In this document: positions 10,971-23,489 of the stretch, one piece after another
Numbering within the stretch: position 1 is the stretch's first letter
Layout of the letters: the number at the start of each line of letters is the position of its first letter
The notes under the pieces: generated by a model
The model's input: only the letters and a program-made list of their open reading frames with translations
Told to the model about the DNA's origin: nothing
Databases searched by the model: none
Made by a program: the position numbers and the translations under genes
Assembly (NCBI GenBank): GCA_028554795.2
Contig: CM068842.1
Span: 29,959,782-30,023,781 of the forward strand
Direction of reading: 5' to 3'
DNA: 64,000 nt
Source of the DNA: Sinohyriopsis cumingii
Taxonomy: Eukaryota; Mollusca; Bivalvia; Unionida; Unionidae

Positions 10971-11342
10971 CAACAGCAGCAGCATGCAGGTCAGTGTTAT
11001 ACATGCTTTCTGTTCCCCGTTCTTTGGCAGGAAGTGAAGAAAATGTATGGGCCTGCTACTGGCATATGCATTTGTGTAAGCCTGTCATGTAATTCCTCAG
11101 ACAGCAATTACAAGAAGGGAAACTCAAACTCTGAGATTACATGCAAGATGGGTTGGGGTGGGGATGTACTGAAACTTGCACAAAGATAAAAATCTAATCC
11201 AACATGAGGGAGGGGATAGGCCAGGGACTAAGTAAGAGAATAAAAGGACTGGGAAGTGATGCAAACATGCAGCTAAGCATGGGGACACTAAATAAATGTA
11301 TGTATTCATCTGTGTCTAATGGCACATCAGCACCATAATGGC

Positions 11343-11480
11343 TAAATAACAATACCATATCTACTCATGTATAAGCCCATTCGCATATAAGCTGACATCC
11401 CCTAACTGAATAGGTACAACATTAAGAATTTCATGATAGGTGCACAAGCTGACTCCCAAGTCCATCCATACTGAAAATCT
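11343..11480. mobile_element. Possible 'ataagcc'-type MITE remnant
   Basis: ACTCATGTATAAGCCCATTC and GCATATAAGCTGACATCCCC resemble a MITE type common in molluscs whose ends read 'tataagccgaccc'. No clear ends. A possibly related end (GCGGTTTATACATACAAAAA-TACGGTA) is at 46880-46906. Confidence 0.3.
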
Positions 11481-11620
11481 TGTTAATGCTACTCCATCCA
11501 TATTTACATGGGATCTCAGTAAAGAAGGTCCCTGGAGGTTCGGTTAGGCAAGTAATCTTGTCTTTGGCGAACCAGGTCAGTTAGCTTAAGAAAATGATGC
11601 ATGTACCCCAAAAAAATTGC

Positions 11621-11658
11621 GGGGGGGGGGGGGGGGGGGGGGGGAGGGGGAGGGGGGG
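11621..11658 (+). repeat. Long poly-G tract
   Basis: 24 G, then AGGGGGAGGGGGGG. It is G-quadruplex capable on the plus strand. Confidence 0.95.
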
Positions 11659-13440
11659 TAGTAAGTAATAAATGCTAGCAACAAAATACATGCTTCGGCA
11701 GTTACCATCTTAAATCAATGCATATTAAATGAGAAATACACCTGTAGTGAAAACAGAAGGCAGATATAATAGTTTATTTTCAGAACCACAAACTGGTACA
11801 TATACGTGAATACTGTTTATAAATACATGTCTAATGTATAGCATGAATAAAGTATCAACACCATGTACTCACCCGTGAATCTCATATGTATTGAATCCAC
11901 AATATAAGTGATTCCATCGAAAATATGCACACATACAGCTTTGAAATATTCAATCATTTTGTCACAGGTCATATTGGTATGAATTCAGTGGAAAAACAGC
12001 ACAATCACGTAACGAATGACGAAACACATATACTTTTCAGTTCATCCCAAGTCAGTAAAAGTTAGTTGGAGTTTTTAAGCCACCATTGGTAGCTTTCATA
12101 AGCATAAACTTTTTCAATGCAAAAAGGAAACTTTCATGGCACAGTTAACGTGTTCCAGTCACGCTGGAAAATGCATTACTTTTATTTAAGTTCAGTATTG
12201 ACTTCCTTTGAAGAAAATTTCTATCTTTTTTTTGGAATATTGTAGTCGGCTTTCTTTGATGAAGAGTGCGTGCATTATTAAAGTCACCGCTAAAAGACAG
12301 CTTTGGAGAACCAAACAAATGCTCATTTCTTATTGTGGCGGCAACATCAAAATAATTGTATTCTATTTGCCGAGTACGTTTTCATAACAATCAGTGTTTC
12401 AAAGGTAATGTTTCCTTTGGAATTTCAGCAAACTATTTTATCTGGGTACTTTTTAAAAAGGAATTGACTGTCATTTAGTCAATTATAGTTACTGTTCCTC
12501 CCTGCCTATTGACAAAACCAGATAGATGTATTTTTATTTTATTTATTTTTAATTTTTTTTTTTAAATTTTTTGTACATTTGTGGTAGCACCATGATGCTG
12601 CCTTCCACACATGCATCAGAAATTTAACAAAGGGTCAACGAACGATAGAGACGCAGGTGTTCTGGTCTGATTAAGGGGATTATTACAGAAAATGTGAGTG
12701 TTCTGAAGGATTTAATTCTGAGTGAAAAGAAGAGAAATTTTACTTACCATCCACATACAAATATCAGTCTATGCAAATATATTAATTACCAGTGAGCTGC
12801 CGAAAATCCGATGAAAGATAGATTACGAGATAATGCCTTGTCTGGTTAATCTCCGTTACCAGAAATGTCAACTAAAAAGCGGATATCTCACAACATACAG
12901 TACTCATGCCTTAAGTCAAGAGAAGCAGATGCACTGTTTTGATGGTTTGTCAATATAGAAAAAGAATTTGTTTATGTAACAATAGATAAATTTCAGTGCA
13001 TTTTATATCCAGTTTGCGGCTTCCTTTCATGGGGCCTCTGAATTTCTCCACTCCAAACCAATGGTTGCACATACAAGATCCAACAATGTTGGCAATAAAA
13101 AAAAATATCCCAGATTGTATATTTTGTCACCGATACGGGAAAAAATCAGAGTTTACGACATTGGCAAAGCCCTACGTGATCCGAGAATAAACTTTTTACA
13201 TGTTACTTTTCGTACTTTTAAGAAGAAAAGACTTTTTTGTGTACGAGAAAAATACATATAAAATTTCAGGAGCCACATCTTTTATTATTCATACGTGGTC
13301 TCTTCCCCAAAAACTTTCTGCATTTTTTTTTTAAGAAAAATTTTTTTCAAGCATAAGAAAAATACATGTGAAATTTTGGAAGCCACACCGTGTTATATCC
13401 GAATTGATATTATAAAGGAGAATGCTATAGTGGGGTCACA

Positions 13441-13441
<1 letters not shown>

Positions 13442-13527
<86 letters not shown>
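13442..13527 (+). repeat. (GT)n followed by (AT)n microsatellite
   Basis: Short GT run (13442-13456) continuing into about 35 AT dinucleotides. Confidence 0.95.
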
Positions 13528-13529
<2 letters not shown>

Positions 13530-16104
13530 GTTCAACAAGAAAATGTCAATTAAGATCTTGTTCCACAGATAAGCCAACATCCCTTGTTCCAGACCTTTGT
13601 TTTCTTCCCAAATTATTTGGTTTATATGTAAGTATATATGGTAATTAAAAGTTCTAACTGAACAATCTAAAACTGAAGAAATGTATTTTTTAAATCTTTG
13701 ATGGAAAAACATTTCCAAAATAAATGTAAACATGAGGTACTAAAATATAAGGTAAAGATGCTAAAATTACGTGAAATATACATCTTTTAAATATAAAGGT
13801 ACAAAATATAAAATTCTTTAAAAAATATTTGCAAAAGCTGTATTAAAAACTGTATTCTCTCAAAAGTCCAAGATTTTCTCAGCCAGTACGTTATCGATTG
13901 CTGGTGCTTACGTAACACTGACTGTAGAACATGGTTTCTTTGAATTATGTTGGAGGGCCAGTCCTTTTTACAAGATAATTGCAATGATAAGGATTAACTT
14001 AGTCACCTTAGCTTTCTTGCTTATTTACATAAGACTAACCTTTAGCTACTGTATGGTTTGGCCACAGCTGACCAGAACAGGAAAAGAGGGCATGCTTGGG
14101 GTTAAATAAGGTGAGTCACAGAGAGACAATGTGCATCCTCTGAGAATTTCAAATGTATTGGACCCAGAAGATCATTCATTATTTACTGAAAATGAAGCTT
14201 AAAAATGCTGCGAAAAACCTCCCAATTTTAGGTTCCAATCTGCCTATTTTTTTAATTCCATCTCATAAACTGACTTTTGAAAAGTTGACAAGTATATGCA
14301 GGAAATGAAGTTCAAAACACTAAATTTCATGATGAAATTTGACATATCTAAGTAAACTGAACTGCTAAATGCAGTTTTTCAACTTGCTGTTAATTATATT
14401 TCTAGCAGAAGTGTATTCAACAAATGGTCTTGTATAATTTTATTTTGTCTATCTACTTCATTAAGTTGTTATATTCTGTATAAGAAGGCTCATGTTCTAT
14501 TCTATATCTTTGCTCAGATCTCCATTTATTCCATTCACTAATTTCTTATTCAGGCTATAACACCACAGTCGATCATCCTTTAGGCATAGAAAAACCAACA
14601 TTTTATGGTAATAAGCCATCCCAATGACTTCTTATTCAAAGTTGCATATTTCATAATGTTGATTCAAATCTGCAGGCACTAACTCTTTTTCTAAAACAAG
14701 TGATGAATCAATTTTGATCAAAACTATGTGCAGCAAATAGGGACATACTTGGGGGTATTTTTTTAATAAGAAAAAATGGGATCCATGCCTGCCTCCACAA
14801 TGCAAGCAGGTTTGTGAATTATCTGAGTGAACTAAATATGAGTGAAAATCATTTAAGATGCAGACTTATCAATAAACGATATTGCAAGTTACACAGTAAT
14901 AAACAATAACCATTCAACCACATGCAATAAAATATCTTCATAAGAGGCAATTTGGGTGAAAAACACCCAAGATAATGAGTCAAAGTGGTACAATCTAATT
15001 GAAATTGTCTTGGGGATTCCCTCACCTGATACAGACCACCATCAGAACCAGAAAAAAAAATGACCTACTGGAAAGAAATCTGAGTAGTAACAAAGTTAAG
15101 TATATGCCTCATGGCGTGCTATGATCACGCAAACAACAATGCCAGAGTAAACATTTATGTCTCTGACTCTCAAAGAATAAAGACTGCAAAAAAGCAAGTG
15201 TAATTTCTAAATGAGCACAATACAGACATATGTACAAATGACATGATTTTTTTTATTGCATGTGATCAGATATTTACATCATAAAATGGATTCAGATTAT
15301 TTAAATGCTTTGTACAATTAAAATAAATCATCATCAGTGAGATTGACAACAGCATACTGGTTGGCACAAGAGTACATCAGCTTATATAAATGTAATTCAA
15401 TATAAATTTTGGAAAAACTTGTTACTTTTCTACATAAAGTCTTTGAATGTTAACTGGTTCACATCCAGCATTACAAATTAAACTGTCAAAAACCAAAAGA
15501 CATTTCTCCTATTTAGAAACAAATCAAAATATTAGCCCTTAAAAAGTCTGACGCAACCCCTTCAGAAAATGTCAAGAGACCAATGGCTCCAAAGCCCCAA
15601 TTCCTAGATTGAGCAATCCAAAGAAGCTAGAGTCACTAATATGCTTATGCAATACGGTAATGCAACAGGAGATATGGTTCATACAATATTTTAAGAGGGC
15701 AATACTCTCATCAACCAGCATGTGTTACAAATGAACCATACATGATACAAATAACCTGCATGGAGCCTTAGTAATTAACTTCTGGAACATGAGCATAGCT
15801 TAAGTGTCTGCATAAAGTAATTAGCATTAATTGATGAACCCAAGAACTCTAAAATAAATCAAACTACATGCACATGTATACAGGTCCTAAACTGTAAATA
15901 CAGTTTTAGGATCTTTGCATTCTGAATCAGGTCTGCTGCATCTTTACAATGCAATGAGATATAGATTTTGCCTCAGCATAAGAATTATTGCATATCATGT
16001 AACAAAAGATATCATAAGGACAAAAAATATTTGTTTCTATAAGGGTCTGAAAAGAATTTCCAAGAGTTCAAGACGAGACCATGTCTTCTGTTGACTGGCA
16101 AGTG

Positions 16105-16235
16105 TTGAAACCATCTAATACTCCTGAACAGCAAGATTAGTACCATTTTCATTTAGGACAAACTGAATATCATTCTGCTTAAAAAAACATACACAATATA
16201 AGCATCCATTCAGGAAAAGTAGCAACAATGGGAAC
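16105..16235 (+). repeat. Degenerate ~150-bp dispersed repeat, one unit
   Basis: GTACCATTTTCATTTAGGAC, then AACTGAATATCATTCTGC and CAGGAAAAGTAGCAACAATG. Confidence 0.55.
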
Positions 16236-16519
16236 TTTAAGTTCACTACAAATTCTGAAACTCACTTCTCCACAATGAAAAATACCTATGAAACAAAACG
16301 TTTTATTCACCAAATACTCGTATCACTTAAATGCCTTGCTATCCTGGATCACATCTTTGAAAAAGTAGGTAGTTTATTTAATATTAATAACAGTGTTCAA
16401 CTTAAATGAATTGACCTGACACACAACTGTGACCATTCCTCTTATGCAATTAGGATTTCTGAGTGTAACAATACAGCAAATACTTCTGTTGGAGATCAAA
16501 ACACTGTTGGCAATTATGT

Positions 16520-16682
16520 GTGTGTGTGATCTGGATTTTTAACGTAGCTTTAACAATTTTTCAGTCACATCACTATGATGTCTGCAGTGTGACAGTTTAT
16601 AGTGCTGTCTAACACTGGGGCATAATGCCACAGACATGTAGCATGATGTCCCACCCAGTCACATTATCCTGACACTTACATA
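16520..16682 (-). mobile_element. SINE family A, headless body copy
   Basis: The plus-strand sequence ATGATGTCTGCAGTGTGACA ... GTCACATTATCCTGACAC is shared with 29095-29205 and, inverted, with 7270-7400. No tRNA head. Confidence 0.6.
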
Positions 16683-16711
16683 ACAACATTAATAAAAGAG
16701 TGAAACGACTA

Positions 16712-17080
16712 CAGGTTAAACCCATTATAATGTGATTTTTTATGTGATTCCACTTGTAACACGATGGCAGCATGGCTCCCATTTTTTAATTTAAGGTGAC
16801 CTCTCTTTTTAACATCCTATATGCTCTTGAAAAAGCCAATTATTCATATCCCTAGCAGAATTTTAATCCCAGCATTACGTTTAATATTGGCTTAACTTCA
16901 GAAATTTTTGAAAACATATTGCGATATATGATCAAGATGTTAGTTAAAACCGATGACATTGAAATTTCAATCCACATTTTCTACAGGGAAGTTTTTCGAA
17001 AAAAAATGTAATGTGATCCCGCTTATATCATGTTGTTATTCTTTGGACCCCAAGCATCAAATTATAATGGGTATTACCTA
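16712..17080. mobile_element. pogo/Tigger-like MITE (about 370 bp)
   Basis: Left end CAGGTTAAACCCATTATAAT and right end (reverse complement) TAGGTAATACCCATTATAAT form inverted repeats, with TA on each outer side. The interior has ATAATGTGAT/GTAACACG motifs like the 'tataacgcgat' interiors of pogo-type elements. No open frame. A likely parent group is the Tigger-like transposase remnant at 46020. Confidence 0.7.
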
Positions 17081-17084
17081 TATG

Positions 17085-18510
17085 TTGATGAACTGATACT
17101 TTTTTCATACTGATACAAGAATCAGTACAAAATTATACTTACCCTATATAAGTTTTCAATCTTCAGTAGTTATTAGTCATTTGCTTTAATATTTTTAAAT
17201 CTGAGAATTCATTTGAGACACCATAGGCATATCAGTAAATAGGCATTCATTTCTGTCAGTAAAACTTAAAGATTAGACAACACTTACTCTTCTACAAATT
17301 AACATGAGGTGACTAACACACATAGTTTGAAATACATCCCCAAATTCCCTTCCCACCAATTCCATGCTGTTTATTTTATCCCTTCAGCATGCTCAGCCAC
17401 TGGTAATATATAATAGTGTAAAGAACACATTCCAGATTTGTTACCCATGTATGACTTAAAATGTTTTATTGATTTTTTAATAACCAAATTAGGTGAAGTG
17501 ACTTTGATGCTTTGCATCTTGTCTACTTGCATCTTATTTGAAGGCTACACTTCCAGTGTCACAAAGAAATATGTCAAATCTAATTCTGACTGGTGGTTAT
17601 AATTTATTCAAGTCCAGAGTAAAACAAGGACAACCAATCAGAACTAAATGTGGTGTATTCACTGCATGACACACCAAAAGTACTGATCTCCAAACTAGGT
17701 CCATTTAGATACAGAGCAACATTGAACTGAAAAACTAAAGTGGCTATTAAATGATCAGACGGTATTTATATGGTATGAAGGGAATAAGTTTCTAACGTTT
17801 CCTTTTAAGCTGACATATCTAATCAGTGACCAAGACAATGGGATTTTTAAAAAAAGAGCACAGAATCAGCAAAGGTCCAGACTCCTAACTGCACAAGTTA
17901 GAATCACTTTGTTAATTTGTACAAGAGGTGAGGGCGTTGTCAACAATTTTCTTTTTCACTGGTTGAAACAGCAGTTATTTTGCATCTGCGTAAAGTACTA
18001 GGTGAAGGATTCTCTTTGTTAGTCATCTCCTCTCCCCCAACCACACTTGTTCTTAATAAGATTTCCTTTGCATGAAGAAATTGCATTATTTCTTCTGTTC
18101 TGAAGATAGCATTGGACTGACTTCCAAAGCGAAGACATAAAATTGGTAATGCAATGTTTTACAAACATTCATGCAGTGCAAAACAGAGGGCTTGGTGACC
18201 AATTCAAGTTGTGCACCTGATCAAATGGTGCAGCCTGAAATGGCCTAAAAAGTTGAATCAAATCACTGACTTGTAACAAGTAGTCTCTTTGAAAGTATTT
18301 ATTATATTGTATCAAGGATGAGAATGGCCTATGAACGGATGACAACTCTTATGTCTGTCTGTAAACTGCTTACCAAAACTACAACCAATATATCAAAATG
18401 TAAAAAGATGACACCACCCCAGCCAAAGGGACCTTCTAAAGATGAAAGACCATGAAATTTGATATCTGTTTTGATAATTTAATGTATTGTAAGCTGTGTA
18501 TTGTGAATTG
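17085..18510 (+). repeat. Duplicated 1.4-kb segment, left copy
   Basis: Shares order and sequence with 23490-25470. Landmarks are TCTTCAGTAGTTATTAGTCA, CAAATTAACATGAGGTGACT, CTTGAAGGCTAC-like text, CTGACTGGTGGTTATAATTT, and CCTTCTAAAGATGAAAGACC. Divergence is moderate with many small indels. The TTAA at 17458-17461 marks where a MITE sits in the other copy. Confidence 0.85.
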
Positions 18511-18639
18511 ACACACAACTGTGACCATTCCTTTTGCATGCCTTTTAACTTTTTTGTATTATTACACCCACTTTATCTCATTTGAAACAAAAGATCCAAT
18601 TAACATCAAAATATAAAGCAGGTCTACTTTTAACCCATT

Positions 18640-18744
18640 TTAACCTGAATATGGCTAGGGTCGTAATACTTCATTCTATCCTGAATATGCCTGTGATACT
18701 AGAATCCCATTTTATCCTGAATACAACTATAGTATTACTCTACT
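18640..18744 (+). repeat. Short tandem repeat, about 3 units of about 44 bp
   Basis: Repeated ATTTTAACCTGAATATGGC / ATTCTATCCTGAATATGCC / ATTTTATCCTGAATACAAC, followed by variants of TAGTATTACT. Confidence 0.6.
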
Positions 18745-18909
18745 ACATATATGTGTGTAGTGTCTCTATGAACATGTGTTACACATCACAAATATTTGTG
18801 TACTTCTTCACCAACACAGGAAATGATTAAAGCTTGCAAGCACAGTGAAATTTAAAAAAAACACGGTTAGAAAAGAAATTGTTGACTTGAAAATCAATTG
18901 AGATACTGA

Positions 18910-19215
18910 TGGACGACAAATCAGATGTAAACATGGATGTTGATAGCGAGGGTAGCGACAATGAAGTTGACAATATGGATGATTCTGATGATAATATTAA
19001 TTAAAGGATGGGTTAGAATGGAATCAAGCTGATAAAAGAGATGATGCATGGCTTCATGCACTTTTCGACAGTGATTCAGAGAATGAAGCAGACTCTGAAG
19101 GCTTTCAAGAGGAATGGGTCTGGGACGATTTTTCACCTCGGTTGCAGCCACGATCTAAATTGATGGAAGGAGCAAATGTTCAACACCCGGAAGAAGCCGA
19201 TGCCCAACATTACTT
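18910..19215 (+). pseudogene. Possible piggyBac-like N-terminal fragment
   Basis: The plus strand begins MDDKSDVNMDVDSEGSDNEV and is strongly acidic. After a stop and frame change it reads DAWLHALFDSDSENEADSEG, then WVWDDFSPRLQPR and HPEEADAQHYFELLW. The last motif recalls 'P..YFELFF' near the start of piggyBac transposases. It lies immediately before another TE open frame, so two elements may be joined. Confidence 0.4.
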
Positions 19216-19218
19216 TGA

Positions 19219-20430
19219 GTTACTTTGGGAATCAAGTCAACAGTCGGGAACTATCATGACAATAGGTTCAATGGTTTATTCCAAACAGCGGCTGAGATTC
19301 TAGTACATCACCTGGATTTCCAGACAGTCATCAGAACTGTACACGCACCGAACAAAATAATTATATCTGTAGATGCAGATTTAAACTCTGACCATATTGT
19401 GTCTATGTTGATAGCCCTAATGCTTAGGTATGTTAGAGTGACTGGCCTGTACTGGGAACTCATTACACTGGGAAAAGTGGCATACTTAGAATTGTATATA
19501 TACATTCAAAACTTACAGAAGTATTTAAAAGATTGTGCTGAAAAACCCAAACTGACTGAAAGTGATGAACACTGGTTGGGAGAGGTGTATGACATTGCAA
19601 ATGAGCAACGCATCTGTGAAGTGACAAAATCTATCAAGATTGAAAGAAAATTATTGAATCAAGTTATTACTTCCATGGGTAAGTCAATGGTAGGAACTAC
19701 TGAAAAACAACTTTCTGATTTCTTGCCTGGTGGGCAGTACAGCGAAGGAGTTCATCCAAAGACAATGATGAGGACATAGTTCGCGCAAGTGACCAGTCTT
19801 GGCTGTGAACACCACTTTGGTGACCTTGACAGCAGTCAGAAGCGTAGACCAAATGTCTCCTTGCACCGCCACTCGTCCATTCAACTATTTAAGAGAAACC
19901 ATCTCAGAATGAAAGAGTGGTATGCCAGTATGACTCCCACAGAAAAAGAGTCATTGTGGAAGAGTGCACGCCATGGTGGAAAAAACTTGTGTCCTAAACA
20001 TAAAGAACACCAGAAACATGTGTGCAATGAAATACTGGACCAAATGAGTGAACCGCCACCAAAGAAGGGAAAATGACATCCGAATGACACAGATGAACTC
20101 CATGAAAGTGAAATAGATGAACTCAATACAGATGTCAACAGTTGCCTGTTCTAGACCAGCTTAAGGAAAATGATGCTTGGTATCCTGGATGTGTTCATGA
20201 AATTAAAAGTGACAATAATAACAATTTGATAGTTAAATTTATGGCACATGTAGGAAAGCGGTAGTTTTTATATGGCCCAGCAGAGATGATGTTCAGGAAG
20301 TTAAGCCTGAATTTGTCATAGCAACTGGCATGCTTCCAGAATGTCTAAATTCTGGACATCAGTGGGCATTCTCAGAGCATAGAAAATTTGATGAACTGTT
20401 TACAATGTATGCCAATGTTTTCTTCTGAAT
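19219..20430 (+). pseudogene. Decayed open frame of a dispersed TE-like gene family (LPGG / WYPG motifs)
   Basis: A first block (to 19779) reads NRFNGLFQTAAEILVHHLDF, and later QLSDFLPGGQYSEG. A frame change leads to EHHFGDLDSSQKRRPNVSLH, then WYASMTPTEKESLWKSAR (to 20076). A third block gives NDAWYPGCVHEIKSDN and after another shift IWPSRDDVQEVKPEFVIATG and CLNSGHQWAFSEHRKFDELF. I recall similar proteins, with 'NRFNxLFxxAxxVxxH ... LPGGxY ... EWYxxxxxEExExLxxxAR', as multi-copy uncharacterised genes in cnidarian and mollusc genomes. Multiple frame breaks mean it is dead. Class is not established. Confidence 0.5.
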
Positions 20431-20789
20431 TAAATGACTTGTTAAGAAATATGTTGTCCAGTATTTGAATTGCCTGGTAGAAGAAAATAAAGAATTTAAC
20501 CCCTTATTTTCTTCCCTACAATGAAATCTAGTGGACATCGTTTAATTTACTATAGATATTTGAATTCAACAGGAAAAATGCTATAAGACTGCCAAGTGTC
20601 ATGGAGATATCTTTATTAAATCAAAAGTTATGATGGAAATATTTTAATAGTCATGTCGGGTCTGCGACTTAAAAGAATTAAACATGCATTTAAATAAGGC
20701 AAAAATTCACTGAAAAGCCAATTTTTGCCAATATTCAAATAGTCATAACTTCTGAACTCTTTAAAATGTAAATATGAAGACTGTAATTT

Positions 20790-21030
20790 TGATTGGGGTT
20801 GCTACTATGTTGGTATGTTAGATCAGCCCAATTTTCACATCTGATAGGCACTATTTTCATTTAGGACCAACTAAACACTGCAAGCCTTTCAGCAAAAATC
20901 TCATGACAGTATGACCAACTATTCAGGAAGAGCAGTTATAAGAATTTTAAAACAACAGCCATAATGGATCTCAGTCAAACACCATTTTCATAAAGGACCA
21001 TCTAAATATCATCAAGTCTAAGTGAAAACC
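20790..21030 (+). repeat. Degenerate ~150-bp dispersed repeat, about 1.5 units
   Basis: CACTATTTTCATTTAGGACC, AACTAAACACTGCAAGCC and AGGACCATCTAAATATCATC. It lies close to TMEM132 exon 4, on its 3' side. Confidence 0.6.
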
Positions 21031-21373
21031 CCATGTTCATCCATTTGTTCTGAACCAATTTTGAAAGCTAATGTACCTTCAGAGTTCACTTGTAAAAGGC
21101 CACTTTGCATTTTCCCATCGGTTGCTGCTGCAGACAGGTTTGAGTGTATATGGTCTATTTCCCAATAAATCTTACTTGGTAACTTCGCTGACCATCCATG
21201 AAAGTTAGTTTTTTGTGTTTCTCGTAAGGCCAATAGTTTTCCCCCATTTCACCAGCACTGACACATCCAATTAACTTGTGATTAGTCATGAGAACTTGCT
21301 TTGAAATAAAAATGACAAAGAAAGTTTTGCCTTTACAATATATATTATTCAGCAAACTGAGTATCAAAGATAC

Positions 21374-21569
21374 CTTAAGGATAGGAACCATTCTCTCTTG
21401 GTCCTTGCTACGGATGTTGATGCGTGAGATGATCTTGGACTCCTGTGATGTGTACACTTCCTGGACTGATCCTGTGCGCTGGTATTCAATGCTCCAAACT
21501 ATCCGACCTGTCTCAATATCATATAAATCATCATCCACCTCCATCTGCCAGCTGAATATAGGCTCAATC
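21374..21569 (-). CDS. TMEM132-family gene, exon 4 (last exon found)
   Basis: A 196-nt exon (1 + 65 codons). The acceptor is TTTTTTTCAG|GATTGAG and the donor ATCCTTAAG|GTATCT. The peptide contains IFSWQMEVDDD, then GRIVWSIEYQ, then SKIISRINIRSKD and MVPILK. TMEM132 proteins share 'FxWxxEVD...TGRIxWxVEY...RIxTRIxI...xxIVPL' in this order, so the match is specific. Phase is consistent with exon 3, and the exon ends on a codon boundary, so the next exon should start in phase 0. I searched the minus strand below 21373 for the expected continuation (an '(I/V)NTAxLTG' start, 'WVP', 'GW(K/R)VP') and did not find it. The gene is therefore incomplete in this window. Confidence 0.9.
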
Positions 21570-21699
21570 CTGAAAAAAATATTAATGATCATCATCATCA
21601 TCATTACTAGCAATCTGTTACAAACACGCATAATTTGCTCATGTCCACTCCACAGATCATACACATCCAAAACTTAAAAGTCTTTATGTTAGCAAGGGC

Positions 21700-21935
21700 C
21701 AAAAGTGGCAGAGTGGTCTAAGGCACTTGCCTTTGCAGATCACTCACAACTCACCTCTGTCAAATGGGTTAGAATGTTGGTTCCACCATCTTGGGTATTA
21801 GAGAAAGACTGCCAGTAACGGCCCATAGATCTAAGGTTCTTCACAGGTTATTCCTCCACCAAATTACTAGCCATCATGACTATAGCCAAACATGTGCTGA
21901 AAATGATGTTAAACTCCACAAATACAGAAACAAAT
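21700..21935 (+). mobile_element. tRNA-derived SINE, family C
   Basis: A plus-strand head GTGGCAGAGTGGTCTAAGGC resembles the A-box end of a class II tRNA. The body includes TATTCCTCCACCAAATTACT and ends GATGTTAAACTCCAC, the same general layout as family B. It lies 130 bp right of TMEM132 exon 4, inside intron 3. Confidence 0.6.
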
Positions 21936-22560
21936 CAATGTCAGCAAAAAGGTTCTCAATATTCTCATCTCACTGATAAAATAATAATTACATGACATGT
22001 CTTCCATGAAAACACTGGTTTCCTTTTCACATAACAAAGCTGCAGAAGAATATATTACTTTGAATTGTCGAAGTTGCATAAAGACAACAGTCAGAAATTT
22101 GTCAGTTAATATGCTCTGAACTTGAAGCCTAATAATGATGCATGGAGAGTTTGACAGTATCTCATATAAAACACAGTAGGAATTATCTTTTCAATCATGT
22201 TGTTTCTTCACTGTGCCTTTACAAGAAAAGAGCAGGAGTAAACGACAAGCATATATATATTCACTTGTCTCGAGTCAACTCCACAAGGTAAATGACATGT
22301 ACTAGAATCATTCTCAAAAAATGAGTCAAGGATCTGGATAGTTTATGTTCCCTTTAAACTAAAGAGTGTACAGTGAACCTTGTTCCTTTGTCTTTAATAT
22401 CAAATATTTTTCATTATTTTAAAAGAGGCACCATCACAGATCAGCACTATCTGCTTGAGTTTGACCCAGACTATAAGCCTACTCCAATATGGATCCCCCA
22501 GTGGCTAATTTGAAAAACAAAACACTCAATAATATCAGAGACGACTTCAACACTCAGCAG

Positions 22561-23176
22561 CTAACACATTAACCCTTAGCGACGACTTTACGGGGTAGAA
22601 GGTAGTAGCCTACTGCCGAGTTCTGTAGCGTCATGGTCATGCAGATACACTAAAGTGGGTAGTATTATAGAAAGGTAGACAGATGTAGCTCTACAATGAT
22701 ACCAAATAATCTGGAATATCTAGTTGCACTACAAAATACAGATAGAAAAACCTCATTTTTTGGACCCGACTTTCTTTTACACAAAATTCACCCGTGGTCA
22801 GAATCCAATTTTGTGTCCGGATTTTAGACTTTTTGGTCTCAGATCTAAGGCAAACCGGCATGAACTGCAAACAGACAGATGAGCCTTTGCAAAAAGTAGG
22901 ATAAGATGGGCATTTGGAATAAAGAGTGGTCTCCATACAAAAGTAATGGCTCCGTTTAGCAAAAAAAAAAAAAAATTCCAACTTTTACCCTTCTGCTCAT
23001 GTGCGAGTCAAATAGCCAATGAAAAACGATGTTTCTAACACAACTAGGCAGTATGGCATTGAAAGATGACCGGGGATTTGGTGTTTTCGAGTCTATTCAG
23101 AAATAGCTTTCAAAATGTGTTTCCTACTTGATTTTCAGGCAAAAATGACAAAAAGCTCCAGGGGTTAATGTGTTAA
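22561..23176 (-). mobile_element. TTAA-flanked MITE, copy 1 (full, 616 bp)
   Basis: Ends CTAACACATTAACCC and GGGGTTAATGTGTTAA. It lies in the opposite orientation to the copies at 23852, 43780 and 59288. The internal sequence shared by all copies includes GCAGTAGGCTACTACCTCC (reverse complement here), TTTCTATAATACCACCCAC and CAAAGGTTCATCTGTCTG. No coding capacity. Confidence 0.88.
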
Positions 23177-23274
23177 TAAGAAAACAATGTTTTTATCTTA
23201 AATTTCAAGAATTTCTTTTCAGACACTTGAGCATTTGTCAATATATACAAGCTAGAGCAAGTCATAGTTGAAGT

Positions 23275-23470
23275 CAGATCAGCACCAATTTGATTTACTA
23301 GCTCCTAGACATCATAAGAAGACTTCCAGTGAAAACATCACATTGATATGACAATTCATTCAAAAGAAACAGTGATAAAAAGATTATGTGGTGGCCATAC
23401 TGGGCAACTGTGAGCAGAGTTTTAATTGAGCCCCAACAAGGCATCGAAAAAAGTCATTTAGTAAAAACTT
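23275..23470 (+). repeat. Degenerate ~150-bp dispersed repeat, about 1 unit
   Basis: CAGATCAGCACCAATTTGAT, CTAGACATCATAAGAAGACT and AAAGTCATTTAGTAAAAACT, bordering the right copy of the 1.4-kb duplication. Confidence 0.6.
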
Positions 23471-23489
23471 GGGGTTAAATGATTAATCA

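Larger units (their letters stand above)
1..21373 (-). other. Region 3' of exon 4, probably intron 4 of the TMEM132-family gene
   Basis: Exon 4 ends with a good donor at 21373, so sequence to the left should be intron 4 unless a missed small exon lies here. It holds SINEs, a LINE fossil, degenerate ~150-bp repeats, a MITE, TE open frames at 18.9-20.4 kb and the plus-strand candidate gene at 10.4-11.0 kb. Stretches where I see nothing: 1-818, 2721-4328, 4500-5207, 6849-7213, 8750-9486, 10971-16519 (except a possible MITE at 11343-11480, a poly-G run at 11621-11658 and a microsatellite at 13442-13527), and 18745-18905. Confidence 0.5.

Noticed and set aside
21155..21300. Minus-strand open frame with a strong donor (CCAA|GTAAGA) directly after TMEM132 exon 4
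   Set aside because: The only nearby acceptor (TGTGTCAG) would need a phase-2 predecessor, but exon 4 ends in phase 0, and phase 0 reads TGC TGG TGA. The peptide does not resemble the family continuation.
22691..22981. Minus-strand open frame, with look-alikes at 36120-36464 and plus-strand 59452-59805
   Set aside because: All three lie in copies of the TTAA MITE and share their sequence. Frames are not conserved between copies, so this is not a gene.
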